A stretch of 12,728 bases of DNA from Clostridia bacterium (GTDB taxonomy: Bacteria; Bacillota; Clostridia; Oscillospirales; Acutalibacteraceae), in contig CAAFIS010000025.1 of the NCBI GenBank assembly GCA_900763035.1, positions 1 to 12,728 on the forward strand, in the 5' to 3' direction. Shown piece after piece: positions 1 to 7,660 of this stretch. A program made the translations under genes and the position numbers. The notes under the pieces were generated by a model that was given only the letters and a program-made list of their open reading frames with translations, had not been told where the DNA came from and made no database searches. How positions within the stretch are numbered: the first letter of the stretch is position 1; every line of letters begins with the position of its first letter.

Positions 1-36
1 GGATCGGCTATGGCCAAGTGGCTCGATGCCGTATGA
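1..36 (+). CDS. C-terminal fragment of an unidentified upstream gene
   Basis: Frame 1 reads GSAMAKWLDAV and then a TGA at 34-36. This would be the last 11 residues of a gene that begins before the window. It lies in the same direction as rnj, and its stop is 92 bases before the rnj start. Eleven residues are too few to name a family, and I cannot exclude that this is non-coding sequence that happens to be open. The hairpin just after the stop supports a gene end here. Confidence 0.35.
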   Translation, partial: GSAMAKWLDAV

Positions 37-45
37 ACATAATTA

Positions 46-68
46 TGCCGAGCATAAAGTGCTCGGCA
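46..68 (+). terminator. Perfect 9-bp hairpin in the rnj leader, possible terminator of the upstream gene
   Basis: TGCCGAGCA (46-54) and TGCTCGGCA (60-68) are exact reverse complements around a five-base TAAAG loop. The hairpin lies 10 bases after the putative upstream stop and 60 bases before the rnj start. No run of T follows on either strand; the downstream sequence is AAACCGTGTGTTTCC. It is therefore not a textbook intrinsic terminator. It could equally be a 3'-end stabiliser of the upstream mRNA or a structured part of the rnj 5' leader. Confidence 0.45.
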
Positions 69-128
69 AAACCGTGTGTTTCCTTGTCTATCGATGGTAC
101 CGACCAAAGAACGAAACGGAGGAGCATT

Positions 129-2276
129 ATGGCAGAACAAGAGAACAAAGAGAAAAACGGGGAGAACGCCCGCAAGACGAGAACGATGAACGGCGGCACG
201 CGCCGTCCGCGCCAGACGGCGCAAAAGAGCGAGAGCACCGCGGCGACGGTCGTGCAGGATAAGGATACCGATGCGCCGAAGAAGCGGCGCGGCCGGCCGC
301 CGAAAAACCCGCGTCCGGATGCGATGAAGCCGGAGAGCGTCCGCACGGAAACGGCTTCTGCCGGAAAGACGGATGCGCCGAAGCGCCGTCCCGGTCGGCC
401 GGCGGGATCCGGCAAAAAGCCCGCGCCTCAGACGAACGAGAGCAAGACCGGCGGCAAGCCGGAGGAGCGCGGCCGTCGCAGCGCGGGCGAGCGCAACATC
501 GACGCGGCGCGCCGCGCCGGGAAGAGCGCGGCCGCCGCGATGGCGGTGGACGCGGGCAGCCGGATCGAGCAGAGCGAGAAAAAGCCCGGCCGCGGCCGCC
601 GCAAAAACGTACCGCAGCTGCCGATCCACTACACCGTGCTCGGCGGCCTCAACGAGATCGGCAAGAACATGGCGGTGTTCGAGTACGGCGATGATGCCTT
701 CATCATCGACTGCGGGATGTCCTTCCCGGACGACGACCTGCTGGGCGTGGACGTGGTGCTGCCGGACTTCACCTATGCGCTGAAGATCAAGGATAAGCTG
801 CGCGGCATCTTCATCACCCACGGGCACGAGGATCATATCGGCGCGCTGCCGTACCTGCTCAAGCAGCTGGATCTGCCGGTGTACGCCGGGCGGCTGACCG
901 TCGCGCTGATCCGACTGAAGCTGCAGGAGCACGGGCTGGCCGAGAGGGCGCGGCTCAACGTCGTCGAGCCGGGCGGCGTGATCCGGGTGAGCAACGACCT
1001 GTCCGTCGAGTTCGTGGCGGTCAACCACTCCATCCCTGACGCCGTCGCGCTGGCGATCCGCACGCCGCTGGGCTATGTGGTGCACACCGGCGATTTCAAG
1101 ATCGACTGCACACCGGTCATGGGGCCAATCATCGACCTTTGCCGGTTCGGCGAGCTGGGCAATGCCGGGGTGCTGGCACTGATGGCCGATTCCACCAACG
1201 CGGAGCGGGCCGGGTTCACGCCCAGCGAGCGCATCGTGGGCGAGAGCTTTTCCAATCTCTTCCGGCACGCGGAGGGCAAGCGCGTCATCGTGGCGACGTT
1301 CTCCTCCAACCTGCCGCGCATCCAGCAGATCATGACGACCTCCGCCCGCGACGGGCGCAAGGTGGCCGTATCCGGGCGCAGCATGATCAATTTCGTGACC
1401 ATCGCGCAGGAGCTGGGCTATCTGCACATCCCGGAAGGGCTGATCATCGATATCGACGAGATCTCTCACTATCCGAAGGACCGCATCACGCTGATCACCA
1501 CCGGCAGCCAAGGCGAGCCGATGAGCGCGCTGTCGCGCATGGCGTTCTCCGACCACCGCAAGGTGGAGGTCGGGCCGGACGATTATATCATCATCTCCGC
1601 CAACCCGATCCCCGGCAACGAAAAGACCGTCGGCAAGGTCATCAATGAATTGCTGCGCCACGGCTGCGAGGTCGTGTATGAAAAGATGTATGACGTGCAC
1701 GTGTCCGGCCACGCCTGCCGCGAGGAGCTGAAGATCATCCACGCGCTGACGAAGCCGAAGTTCTTCATCCCCGTCCACGGCGAGATGAAGCACCTGTGCA
1801 AGCATGCGGCGCTGGCCACCTCGATGGGGATGCCCGCGCAGAACGTGCTGATCACCGAGATCGGCAAAACGATCGAGCTGACGCCCGACAAGATGAGCGT
1901 CGTCGCTACCGTGCCCGCCGGGCGCGTGCTGGTGGACGGCCTCGGCGTGGGCGACGTGGGCAGCATCGTGCTGCGCGACCGACGCCATCTGGCGGAGGAC
2001 GGCCTGATCGTGGTGGTGGCCTCCGTCGACCATATCAGCGGCGAGCTGGTGTCCGGTCCGGACATCGTGACGCGCGGCTTCGTGTATGTCCGCGAGGCGG
2101 AGAGCCTGATCGACGAGATCCGGCGCACGGCGCGCGAGTCGCTGGAGGACTGCTGCAGCCGCCCGAGCTGTGACTGGGCGATGATGAAAACGCGCGTGCG
2201 CGACGATCTGTCGCGGATGCTGTTCCAAAAGACGAAGCGCAGCCCGATGATCCTGCCCGTGATCATGGACGTCTGA
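129..2276 (+). CDS. rnj: Ribonuclease J with a long basic, AT-hook-bearing N-terminal extension
   Basis: RNase J is a zinc-dependent endoribonuclease and 5'-to-3' exoribonuclease of the metallo-beta-lactamase/beta-CASP family, central to mRNA turnover and rRNA maturation in Firmicutes. The product is 715 aa against about 555 for the family. The excess is residues 1-162, which are low-complexity, Lys/Arg-rich and probably disordered. The core begins near QLPIHYTVLGGLNEIGKNM. It holds the metal motif HGHEDH (231-236), VNHSIPDA, HTGDFKID, MADSTNAERAG, and near the end the beta-CASP sequence HVSGHA and PVHGE. The extension carries KKRRGRPPKN (51-60) and KRRPGRP (85-91), both resembling AT-hooks. 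ATG 129 is chosen because GGAGG (118-122) sits 6 nt upstream; an in-frame ATG at 18 has no such site. gdpP follows after 45 nt, probably co-transcribed. The enzyme call is secure; the role of the extension is unknown. Confidence 0.96.
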   Translation: MAEQENKEKNGENARKTRTMNGGTRRPRQTAQKSESTAATVVQDKDTDAPKKRRGRPPKNPRPDAMKPESVRTETASAGKTDAPKRRPGRPAGSGKKPAPQTNESKTGGKPEERGRRSAGERNIDAARRAGKSAAAAMAVDAGSRIEQSEKKPGRGRRKNVPQLPIHYTVLGGLNEIGKNMAVFEYGDDAFIIDCGMSFPDDDLLGVDVVLPDFTYALKIKDKLRGIFITHGHEDHIGALPYLLKQLDLPVYAGRLTVALIRLKLQEHGLAERARLNVVEPGGVIRVSNDLSVEFVAVNHSIPDAVALAIRTPLGYVVHTGDFKIDCTPVMGPIIDLCRFGELGNAGVLALMADSTNAERAGFTPSERIVGESFSNLFRHAEGKRVIVATFSSNLPRIQQIMTTSARDGRKVAVSGRSMINFVTIAQELGYLHIPEGLIIDIDEISHYPKDRITLITTGSQGEPMSALSRMAFSDHRKVEVGPDDYIIISANPIPGNEKTVGKVINELLRHGCEVVYEKMYDVHVSGHACREELKIIHALTKPKFFIPVHGEMKHLCKHAALATSMGMPAQNVLITEIGKTIELTPDKMSVVATVPAGRVLVDGLGVGDVGSIVLRDRRHLAEDGLIVVVASVDHISGELVSGPDIVTRGFVYVREAESLIDEIRRTARESLEDCCSRPSCDWAMMKTRVRDDLSRMLFQKTKRSPMILPVIMDV

Positions 2277-2321
2277 TCCGGGCACACGGGCGTCTCTGAC
2301 CGGCATGAGGAGGTGTGAGCC

Positions 2322-4292
2322 GTGAAACGACGGACCCCGGCGATCGTTTGGGTCATGGGCAGCTTTTTGGTGCTGTTCGCCCTGCTGTGCGCGGGGCTGC
2401 TGTACTTCTCCCAAACGGCCGCGGCGATCGGCGCAGGGCTTTGGCTCGCGATGCTCGTCAGCTTTTTGGCCGTGGTGCTGTCCGACCGGCGCCGCGTCCG
2501 CGATGCGGCGCGGTGGTTCACGCAGGCGCTCGATCCTCAGCAGAAAAAGACCGTGGAGGCCTTTCCTCTGCCGGCGGCCGCCGTGTCCGGTACGGGCGAG
2601 CTGCTGCTGTACAATGCCCGTTTCGACGAGCAGTTCCTCGGCGGTAGCCCGGCCGCCGGGGCAAAGATCGGCGAGCTGTTCTCCGGATTGGATCTGGGCG
2701 AGCTGGAAAAACGCGACAGCGTAGACGTTTCCTGCGGGGAACTGCGGCTGACGGCGTATATCAACCGTCTGCCGCAGGACGTGGCCGGGACGTACGTGCT
2801 GTATTTCGTCGACAACACGGCACTGAAAAAGGTGGCGGCGGAATATACCGCATCGCGGCCGGTGGTGCTGCTGATCAACATCGACGATCTGGAGGAGGCG
2901 ACCCACCGTCTGCGGGACAGCGAACGCGCGGGCATCGCGGGGCAGGTGGAGCAGATCCTGGAGGAGCAGATCACGACGCCGGGCGGTGTGCTGCGCAAAT
3001 ACGGCACCGACCGTTTCATGGCGGTGATCGAGGACCGTCTGCTGTCCGCCATGACGCGCGACCGCTTCGCGATGCTCGACCGGGTGCGCGGCTGTGCGAC
3101 CGGTGTGGACGCGACGGTGACGATCTCCGTCGGCGTGGGGCGCGGCAAAACGCTGCAGGAATGCGAAACGGCCGCGCGCCGCGCGCTGGAGATGGCGTTG
3201 GCGCGGGGCGGCGATCAGGCAGCGATCAAGACCGCGAAGGGATACGATTTCTACGGCGGGCACAGCCGCGGCGTGGAGCGCCGCACGAAGGTACGCACCC
3301 GCATCTTGGCCGGGGCGCTGTGCGAGCTGATCGCGGAGAGCGACCAAGTGTTCACGATGGGGCACCGGCTGAGCGACCTCGACGCGCTGGGCAGCGCGGC
3401 GGCGCTGGCGGTGGCGGCGCGCCATCTGGGACGCGAGGCGCACGTGATCGTGCGCCGCGGCGCGACCATGGCGCAGGAGCTGATCGACCGCTACACCGCC
3501 CTCGGGATGAGCGAGCTGTTCATCGAGCCGGATACGGCGCTGGACGCGATGACCAGCCATTCGCTGCTGATCGTGACGGACGTACATTCGCCTGCGCTGC
3601 TGGACAGCCGCGAGGTGTACGAGCAGGCGGTGCGCGTGGCGGTGATCGACCACCACCGCAAGATGGTCGATCATATCACCGATCCCGCGCTGGAGTATCA
3701 CGAGCCGTCGTCCTCCTCGGCCAGCGAGCTGGTCACGGAGCTGCTGCAATACATGGGCGACGGGACGATCGGACGGCCGGAGGCGGAGGCGCTGCTGGCC
3801 GGGATCACGCTGGATACCCGCAATTTCGTGCTGCGCACCGGCGTGCGCACGTTCGAGGCGGCGGCGTATCTGCGCCGTTTGGGCGCGGACACCGTGTCCG
3901 TGCGGCGGATGTTCTCCGACAGCTTGGCGATGTACCGCAAAAAGTGCGAGTTGGTCTCGCTGGCGTCGACCTACCGCGGCATGGCCATCGCCGCGACCGA
4001 CGAGGACATGGCCGACAAGCGCACCGCCGCCGCGCAGGCGGCGGACGAGATGCTGTCGATCCAAGGGATGCTCGCTTCCTTCGTCGTGTGCCGCATGGGG
4101 CGCGAGGTAAACATCTCCGCCAGATCCTACGGCGAGTGCAACGTGCAGCTGATCATGGAGAGCATGGGCGGCGGCGGACACCTGACGATGGCGGGCACGC
4201 AGATCCGCGATGCGTCCGTCACCGAGGTCGAGCGGCGGCTGCGCCGCGCGATCGACGAATATATCGAACGGGAGCAGGGCAGGAACGGGTAG
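2322..4292 (+). CDS. gdpP: Cyclic-di-AMP phosphodiesterase GdpP (YybT type, DHH/DHHA1)
   Basis: GdpP is a membrane-bound enzyme that hydrolyses c-di-AMP to pApA, affecting osmotic balance, potassium transport and cell-wall stress. The 656 aa product matches the usual length (B. subtilis about 659). Two membrane helices lie at roughly 8-29 and 34-54, followed by a PAS-like region (about 80-170) and a degenerate GGDEF domain (about 180-310) with GTDRF at 228-232 in place of GGDEF. The DHH domain has MGHRLSDLD (346-354), D420, the DHH triad 443-445 and D498. The DHHA1 domain ends with GGGGH (616-620). All expected metal-site residues appear present, so it should be active. The start is GTG, chosen because GAGGAGGTG (2307-2315) precedes it by 6 nt. 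rplI follows after 39 nt, a conserved Firmicutes pairing. Confidence 0.95.
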   Translation: MKRRTPAIVWVMGSFLVLFALLCAGLLYFSQTAAAIGAGLWLAMLVSFLAVVLSDRRRVRDAARWFTQALDPQQKKTVEAFPLPAAAVSGTGELLLYNARFDEQFLGGSPAAGAKIGELFSGLDLGELEKRDSVDVSCGELRLTAYINRLPQDVAGTYVLYFVDNTALKKVAAEYTASRPVVLLINIDDLEEATHRLRDSERAGIAGQVEQILEEQITTPGGVLRKYGTDRFMAVIEDRLLSAMTRDRFAMLDRVRGCATGVDATVTISVGVGRGKTLQECETAARRALEMALARGGDQAAIKTAKGYDFYGGHSRGVERRTKVRTRILAGALCELIAESDQVFTMGHRLSDLDALGSAAALAVAARHLGREAHVIVRRGATMAQELIDRYTALGMSELFIEPDTALDAMTSHSLLIVTDVHSPALLDSREVYEQAVRVAVIDHHRKMVDHITDPALEYHEPSSSSASELVTELLQYMGDGTIGRPEAEALLAGITLDTRNFVLRTGVRTFEAAAYLRRLGADTVSVRRMFSDSLAMYRKKCELVSLASTYRGMAIAATDEDMADKRTAAAQAADEMLSIQGMLASFVVCRMGREVNISARSYGECNVQLIMESMGGGGHLTMAGTQIRDASVTEVERRLRRAIDEYIEREQGRNG

Positions 4293-4307
4293 ACCGTCCG
4301 CCCGCAG

Positions 4308-4317
4308 GACATACCGA
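4308..4317 (+). repeat. 10-nt repeat GACATACCGA before the rplI ribosome binding site (copy 1)
   Basis: GACATACCGA lies in the 39-nt gdpP-rplI gap, two bases before the rplI GGAGG. An identical copy lies in the next gap, before dnaB. It may be chance or a shared translational or processing signal. Confidence 0.4.
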
Positions 4318-4331
4318 CAGGAGGTAAGATC

Positions 4332-4772
4332 ATGAAGGTCATTTTGAAACAGGATGTCAAGGGGCAGGGCAAGGCCGGGGAACTGGTGAACGTTTCCGAC
4401 GGCTATGCGCGCAACTTCTTGCTGCCGCGCGGGCTGGCCGTGCCGGCCGATGCGCAGGCGATGACCGAGCTGCGCAACCGCGAGGAGGCGGCGCAGTACC
4501 ACGCGAAGGTGGAGCGCGAGAACGCGGTGAACACCGCCGACCGACTGAAGGGGCAGACGCTGACCATCCACGCCAAGGCCGGTTCCGCCGGGCGGCTGTT
4601 CGGTTCCGTCACGACGAAGGAAGTGGCGGAGGAGCTGAAAAAGCAATTGGGCATCGATGTGGACAAGCGCAAGATCTCGATGGCGGACATCAAGGCCTTC
4701 GGCGGCTACAAGGCCGAGATCCGGCTGATCGCCGGCGTGACGGCGCAGTTCACCGTCATGGTCGTGGAATGA
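4332..4772 (+). CDS. rplI: 50S ribosomal protein L9
   Basis: L9 binds 23S rRNA near the L1 stalk and helps maintain reading-frame fidelity. The product is 146 aa, the normal length (about 148-150). The N-terminal rRNA-binding domain is unmistakable: [19 protein letters not shown], then [16 protein letters not shown] long connecting helix (about 41-75) is rich in Glu, Arg and Ala. The C-terminal domain contains [12 protein letters not shown] and ends in a beta-rich segment. GGAGG at 4320-4324 gives a 7-nt spacing to the ATG. The gene sits between gdpP and dnaB, as in Bacillus and many Clostridia, and is probably transcribed with them. Nothing looks abnormal. Confidence 0.98.
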   Translation: MKVILKQDVKGQGKAGELVNVSDGYARNFLLPRGLAVPADAQAMTELRNREEAAQYHAKVERENAVNTADRLKGQTLTIHAKAGSAGRLFGSVTTKEVAEELKKQLGIDVDKRKISMADIKAFGGYKAEIRLIAGVTAQFTVMVVE

Positions 4773-4786
4773 AGCTGCCGGACGGC

Positions 4787-4796
4787 GACATACCGA
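4787..4796 (+). repeat. 10-nt repeat GACATACCGA before the dnaB ribosome binding site (copy 2)
   Basis: This is an exact copy of the element at 4308-4317. It lies in the 46-nt rplI-dnaB gap, a few bases before the AAAGGA ribosome binding site of dnaB. Confidence 0.4.
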
Positions 4797-4818
4797 ACGA
4801 AAGGACGGACATATCCTG

Positions 4819-6195
4819 ATGGCGGAAAAAAATACATGGCAGAACGCCGAGGGACTGGGACTGCCCTACAGCCTTGAGGCGGAGCAGTCCGTGCTCGGTG
4901 CGATCTTGGTCGAGCCGGAGTGCATCGCGCAGGTCGCCGACCGCTTAAGCCCGGAGGAGTTCTATCTGCCGGAGCATCAGGCGATCTACCGGGTGATGCT
5001 GGAAAAGCTGATCAACAACCAGAAGATCGACTTCGTCACGGTGCTGGAGAGCCTGAAGGACAACGGCTTTTTCTCCGGCGAGGACGGCAAGGCATATCTG
5101 CTGAAGTTGGCGAATATCGTGCCTTTCCTGTCGAACCTGCCGAACTACGCGCGCATCGTGCGCGAAAAAAGCGATGCGCGGCGGCTGATCAAGGCGGCAC
5201 GCGAGATCACCGAGGAGGCGATGGATCCGTCCAACGATGCCTCCATGCTGCTCGATTCCGCCGAACAGCGGATCTACGATATCCGGCAGGGGCGGCAGAA
5301 CGGCGGCCTGCTCTCGATCAAAGAGGTGCTGGCGAGCAATTTCGAGATGTTCAAAAAGCTCTCGTCCGAGGACAGGAGCCAGTACGTCGGTATCCCGACG
5401 GGCATCTCGACGCTCGACGAGGTGACGAGCGGCCTCAACCGCTCCGACCTGATCATCGTCGGCGCACGCCCCGGCATGGGCAAAACGAGCTTTGCACTGA
5501 ACATCGCGCGCAATGTCGCCATGCTGCAAAAGCGCACCGTGGCGTTCTTCAATCTGGAAATGTCGCGCGAGCAGATGGTCAACCGTCTGCTCTCCTCCGA
5601 GGCGCGGGTGTCCAGCAAAAAGCTGCGCACCGGCAACCTTTCGCCGGACGAATGGGGGCGGATCTCCACCGCGGCGAGCGAGCTGTGTCAGGCGCCGATC
5701 TTCCTTGACGATACCGCCACGATCACCGTGCCGGAGATGAAGGCGCGTCTGCTGCGTCTGGGCAATGATCTTGGGTTCGTCGTGGTCGACTATCTGCAGC
5801 TGATGCACTCGGCGCGCCGGATCGACAACCGCGTGCTGGAGGTTTCCGAGATCACCCGCAGCCTGAAGATCATGGCCAAGGAGCTCAATGTGCCGATCAT
5901 GGTGTGCGCACAGCTGTCCCGCGGAACGGAGAAGCAGGGCAGCAGCCACCGCCCGGCGCTGGCGGATCTGCGTGAGTCCGGATCTATCGAGCAGGACGCC
6001 GATCAGGTGCTGTTCCTTTATCGCAGCGATTATTACAAAAACGAGGCGACGGACCCCGCTGCGCCGCCCGCACCGGATACATCCGAGGTCATCGTGGCGA
6101 AGAACCGCCATGGCGAGCTGCGCACCGTTCCGCTGGCGTGGGCCGGCGAGTTCACGCAGTTTACGGCGCTCGATCCGCAGCGCGTGCCGGTATGA
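4819..6195 (+). CDS. dnaB: Replicative DNA helicase DnaB (DnaC of Bacillus)
   Basis: DnaB is the hexameric 5'-to-3' helicase that unwinds DNA at the replication fork and binds primase. The product is 458 aa, normal for the family. The N-terminal DnaB domain (about 14-115) begins LPYSLEAEQSVLGAIL. The RecA-like motor domain (about 190-455) has Walker A GARPGMGKT (215-223, Lys222), FFNLEMSREQM (243-253), Walker B VVVDYLQL with Asp324, and AQLSRGTE (364-371). LADLRESGSIEQDAD (381-395) is near-invariant in this family. There is no intein. The ATG at 4819 is preceded by a modest AAAGGA, weaker than its neighbours. The TGA stop overlaps the tilS ATG (ATGA, 6192-6195), implying translational coupling. 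Gene order rplI-dnaB is widely conserved. Confidence 0.98.
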   Translation: MAEKNTWQNAEGLGLPYSLEAEQSVLGAILVEPECIAQVADRLSPEEFYLPEHQAIYRVMLEKLINNQKIDFVTVLESLKDNGFFSGEDGKAYLLKLANIVPFLSNLPNYARIVREKSDARRLIKAAREITEEAMDPSNDASMLLDSAEQRIYDIRQGRQNGGLLSIKEVLASNFEMFKKLSSEDRSQYVGIPTGISTLDEVTSGLNRSDLIIVGARPGMGKTSFALNIARNVAMLQKRTVAFFNLEMSREQMVNRLLSSEARVSSKKLRTGNLSPDEWGRISTAASELCQAPIFLDDTATITVPEMKARLLRLGNDLGFVVVDYLQLMHSARRIDNRVLEVSEITRSLKIMAKELNVPIMVCAQLSRGTEKQGSSHRPALADLRESGSIEQDADQVLFLYRSDYYKNEATDPAAPPAPDTSEVIVAKNRHGELRTVPLAWAGEFTQFTALDPQRVPV

Positions 6196-7655
6196 CGGAC
6201 GCGCTGCTGCGCCGTGTGGCGCTGTTCGCACGGGAGAAGGCGCTGTTTCCGCCCGAGGCGGTGCGGGGCGAGCCGCTGCGTGTCGTGCTGGGGTTGTCCG
6301 GCGGCGCGGATTCCATGGCGCTGCTGCATATCCTGACCCGCGGCGGGGCGCTCCCCGAGGGCGTGCCGCCGCTGCCACGTTTTTCGGTGCTGGCCGTCCA
6401 CGTCGATCACATGATCCGCGGCGAGGAAGCGCAGAGGGACGCACAGTTCGTGCAGGAGCAGTGCACGCGCCTTGGTGTGCCGCTGCGTACCGTGCGGGCC
6501 GACGTGCCCGCGGCGGCTGCCGCTGCGCACGAAGGGCTGGAGGAGGCGGCGCGCCGCCTACGCTATGCTGCGCTGGAGGCGGCGCGCGCCGAGAGCGGCG
6601 CACAGCTGATCTTGACGGCGCACACGGCCTCCGATCAGACGGAAACGGTGCTGCTGCATCTGCTGCGCGGCTGCGGTGTCGGCGGGCTTGCCGGGATCCC
6701 GGCGGCGCGCGGCGTGCTGCGCCGCCCGCTGCTGTGCTGCGGTCGCGCCGAGATCGAGGCTTATTGCCGCGAAAACGGCATTCCTTACGTCATCGACAGC
6801 ACGAACGGCGACACGCGGTATCTGCGCAATGCGGTGCGGCATCGCCTGCTGCCGCTGATGCGTGAGCTTTCGTCCGGGACGGACGCGGCGCTGATCCGCT
6901 TGTCCGCCGCAGCCGGGGAGGACGAGGCGTATCTTTCGTCACTGGCCGCGGATGCGCTGCGGCGCGCGGCCCGTCCGGCGGGCGGATACGCCGCGGCGGT
7001 CCTGGCTGCCGAGCCCGTGCCCGTGCGCGGGCGCGCCATTCGGCAGGCACTGGCGGATATCGGCTGCCGCTCGGCCGAGCGGCGGCATATCGAGCGGTCG
7101 TATGCCTGCCTGTCGTCCGGCGGGCGGGTGGAGCTGCCCGGCGGTTTTTTTGCTGCGGCGGATGGCGGTGTGTTCACGGTCGGGCGGACGGAGGAGCCGC
7201 CGCAGCCCGTGACCGTGCGCCGACAGGATCTGCCGATGGAGCTGACGTTCGGCGGACGGGACGTGCGGCTTGCCGTATTCGACACGGAAGTTCACAGACA
7301 GGATATAAATGTTCATAAAATGTTCTTCAAATATGCCGTCGACTGTGATAGAATACAAGGCAGCATCACCGTGCGCGTTCGCCGCCCCGGCGACCGGATG
7401 CGTCCCGCGGGGCGCGGCATCGGCAAAGAGGTGCGTGCGCTGCTCGGCGAAGCCGGTATCCCGCCGTCGATGCGCGGCAGCTTCCCGGTCGTGTGTGACG
7501 AGCGGGGGATCGTTCTGCTGCCGGGCGTGACCTGCGATGAACGCGTCCGCGTCGGCGCACATACCAAACATTTTCTGGTATGGCAGCGGGACGGTGAACG
7601 ATGCTATGATCCGTACGATCCTCGCGTCGCGAACGATGGATCGGCGAAGGAGTGA
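6192..7655 (+). CDS. tilS: tRNA(Ile)-lysidine synthetase
   Basis: TilS attaches lysine to C34 of the tRNA-Ile with a CAU anticodon, using ATP, so that it reads AUA as isoleucine. It is normally essential. The product is 487 aa (B. subtilis about 472). The PP-loop ATPase motif SGGADS is at 36-41, followed by [11 protein letters not shown] (69-79), [19 protein letters not shown] (142-160) and [20 protein letters not shown] (202-221). The TilS C-terminal domain starts near [12 protein letters not shown] (394-405). ATG 6192 is chosen because it gives the 4-base overlap with dnaB; an in-frame start at 6138 lies inside dnaB and adds 18 unfamiliar residues. Codons for residues about 365-390 are markedly AT-richer than the rest. 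ftsH follows directly; the hpt gene commonly found between tilS and ftsH in Firmicutes is absent. Confidence 0.95.
   Translation: MTDALLRRVALFAREKALFPPEAVRGEPLRVVLGLSGGADSMALLHILTRGGALPEGVPPLPRFSVLAVHVDHMIRGEEAQRDAQFVQEQCTRLGVPLRTVRADVPAAAAAAHEGLEEAARRLRYAALEAARAESGAQLILTAHTASDQTETVLLHLLRGCGVGGLAGIPAARGVLRRPLLCCGRAEIEAYCRENGIPYVIDSTNGDTRYLRNAVRHRLLPLMRELSSGTDAALIRLSAAAGEDEAYLSSLAADALRRAARPAGGYAAAVLAAEPVPVRGRAIRQALADIGCRSAERRHIERSYACLSSGGRVELPGGFFAAADGGVFTVGRTEEPPQPVTVRRQDLPMELTFGGRDVRLAVFDTEVHRQDINVHKMFFKYAVDCDRIQGSITVRVRRPGDRMRPAGRGIGKEVRALLGEAGIPPSMRGSFPVVCDERGIVLLPGVTCDERVRVGAHTKHFLVWQRDGERCYDPYDPRVANDGSAKE
7326..7354 (+). promoter_or_regulatory. Candidate internal promoter in tilS, pointing to ftsH
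   Basis: An AT-rich island at about 7285-7360 inside GC-rich tilS contains TTCAAA (7326-7331), a 17-base spacer and TAGAAT (7349-7354). A TG one base before the -10 (7346-7347) makes it an extended -10. The -10 matches the sigma-A consensus at 5 of 6 positions and the -35 at 4 of 6. It lies about 300 bases before ftsH and could give it separate, possibly stress-responsive, transcription. The same bases encode the start of the conserved TilS C-terminal region, so coding constraint could also explain the composition. Confidence 0.35.
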
Positions 7656-7660
7656 CTGAT

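Noticed and set aside
18..128. Earlier in-frame start for rnj at 18
   Set aside because: It would add 37 residues from the intergenic gap, including the hairpin. There is no ribosome binding site at 18, whereas ATG 129 has GGAGG at good spacing.
2997..3020. GGDEF domain of gdpP as an active diguanylate cyclase
   Set aside because: The signature reads GTDRF, not GGDEF. A degenerate domain is the normal state in GdpP proteins, so c-di-GMP synthesis is not expected.
3161..4327. 388-codon + strand frame inside gdpP
   Set aside because: It is a +1/+2 shadow of gdpP, composed largely of Arg, Gly and Ala. The gdpP frame has all family motifs with no frameshift.
4945..6603. 552-codon open frame on the - strand across dnaB and tilS
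   Set aside because: It is antisense to two certain genes, is rich in Arg, Ala, Pro and His as expected of shadow frames in GC-rich DNA, shows no family motif, and has no convincing start site.
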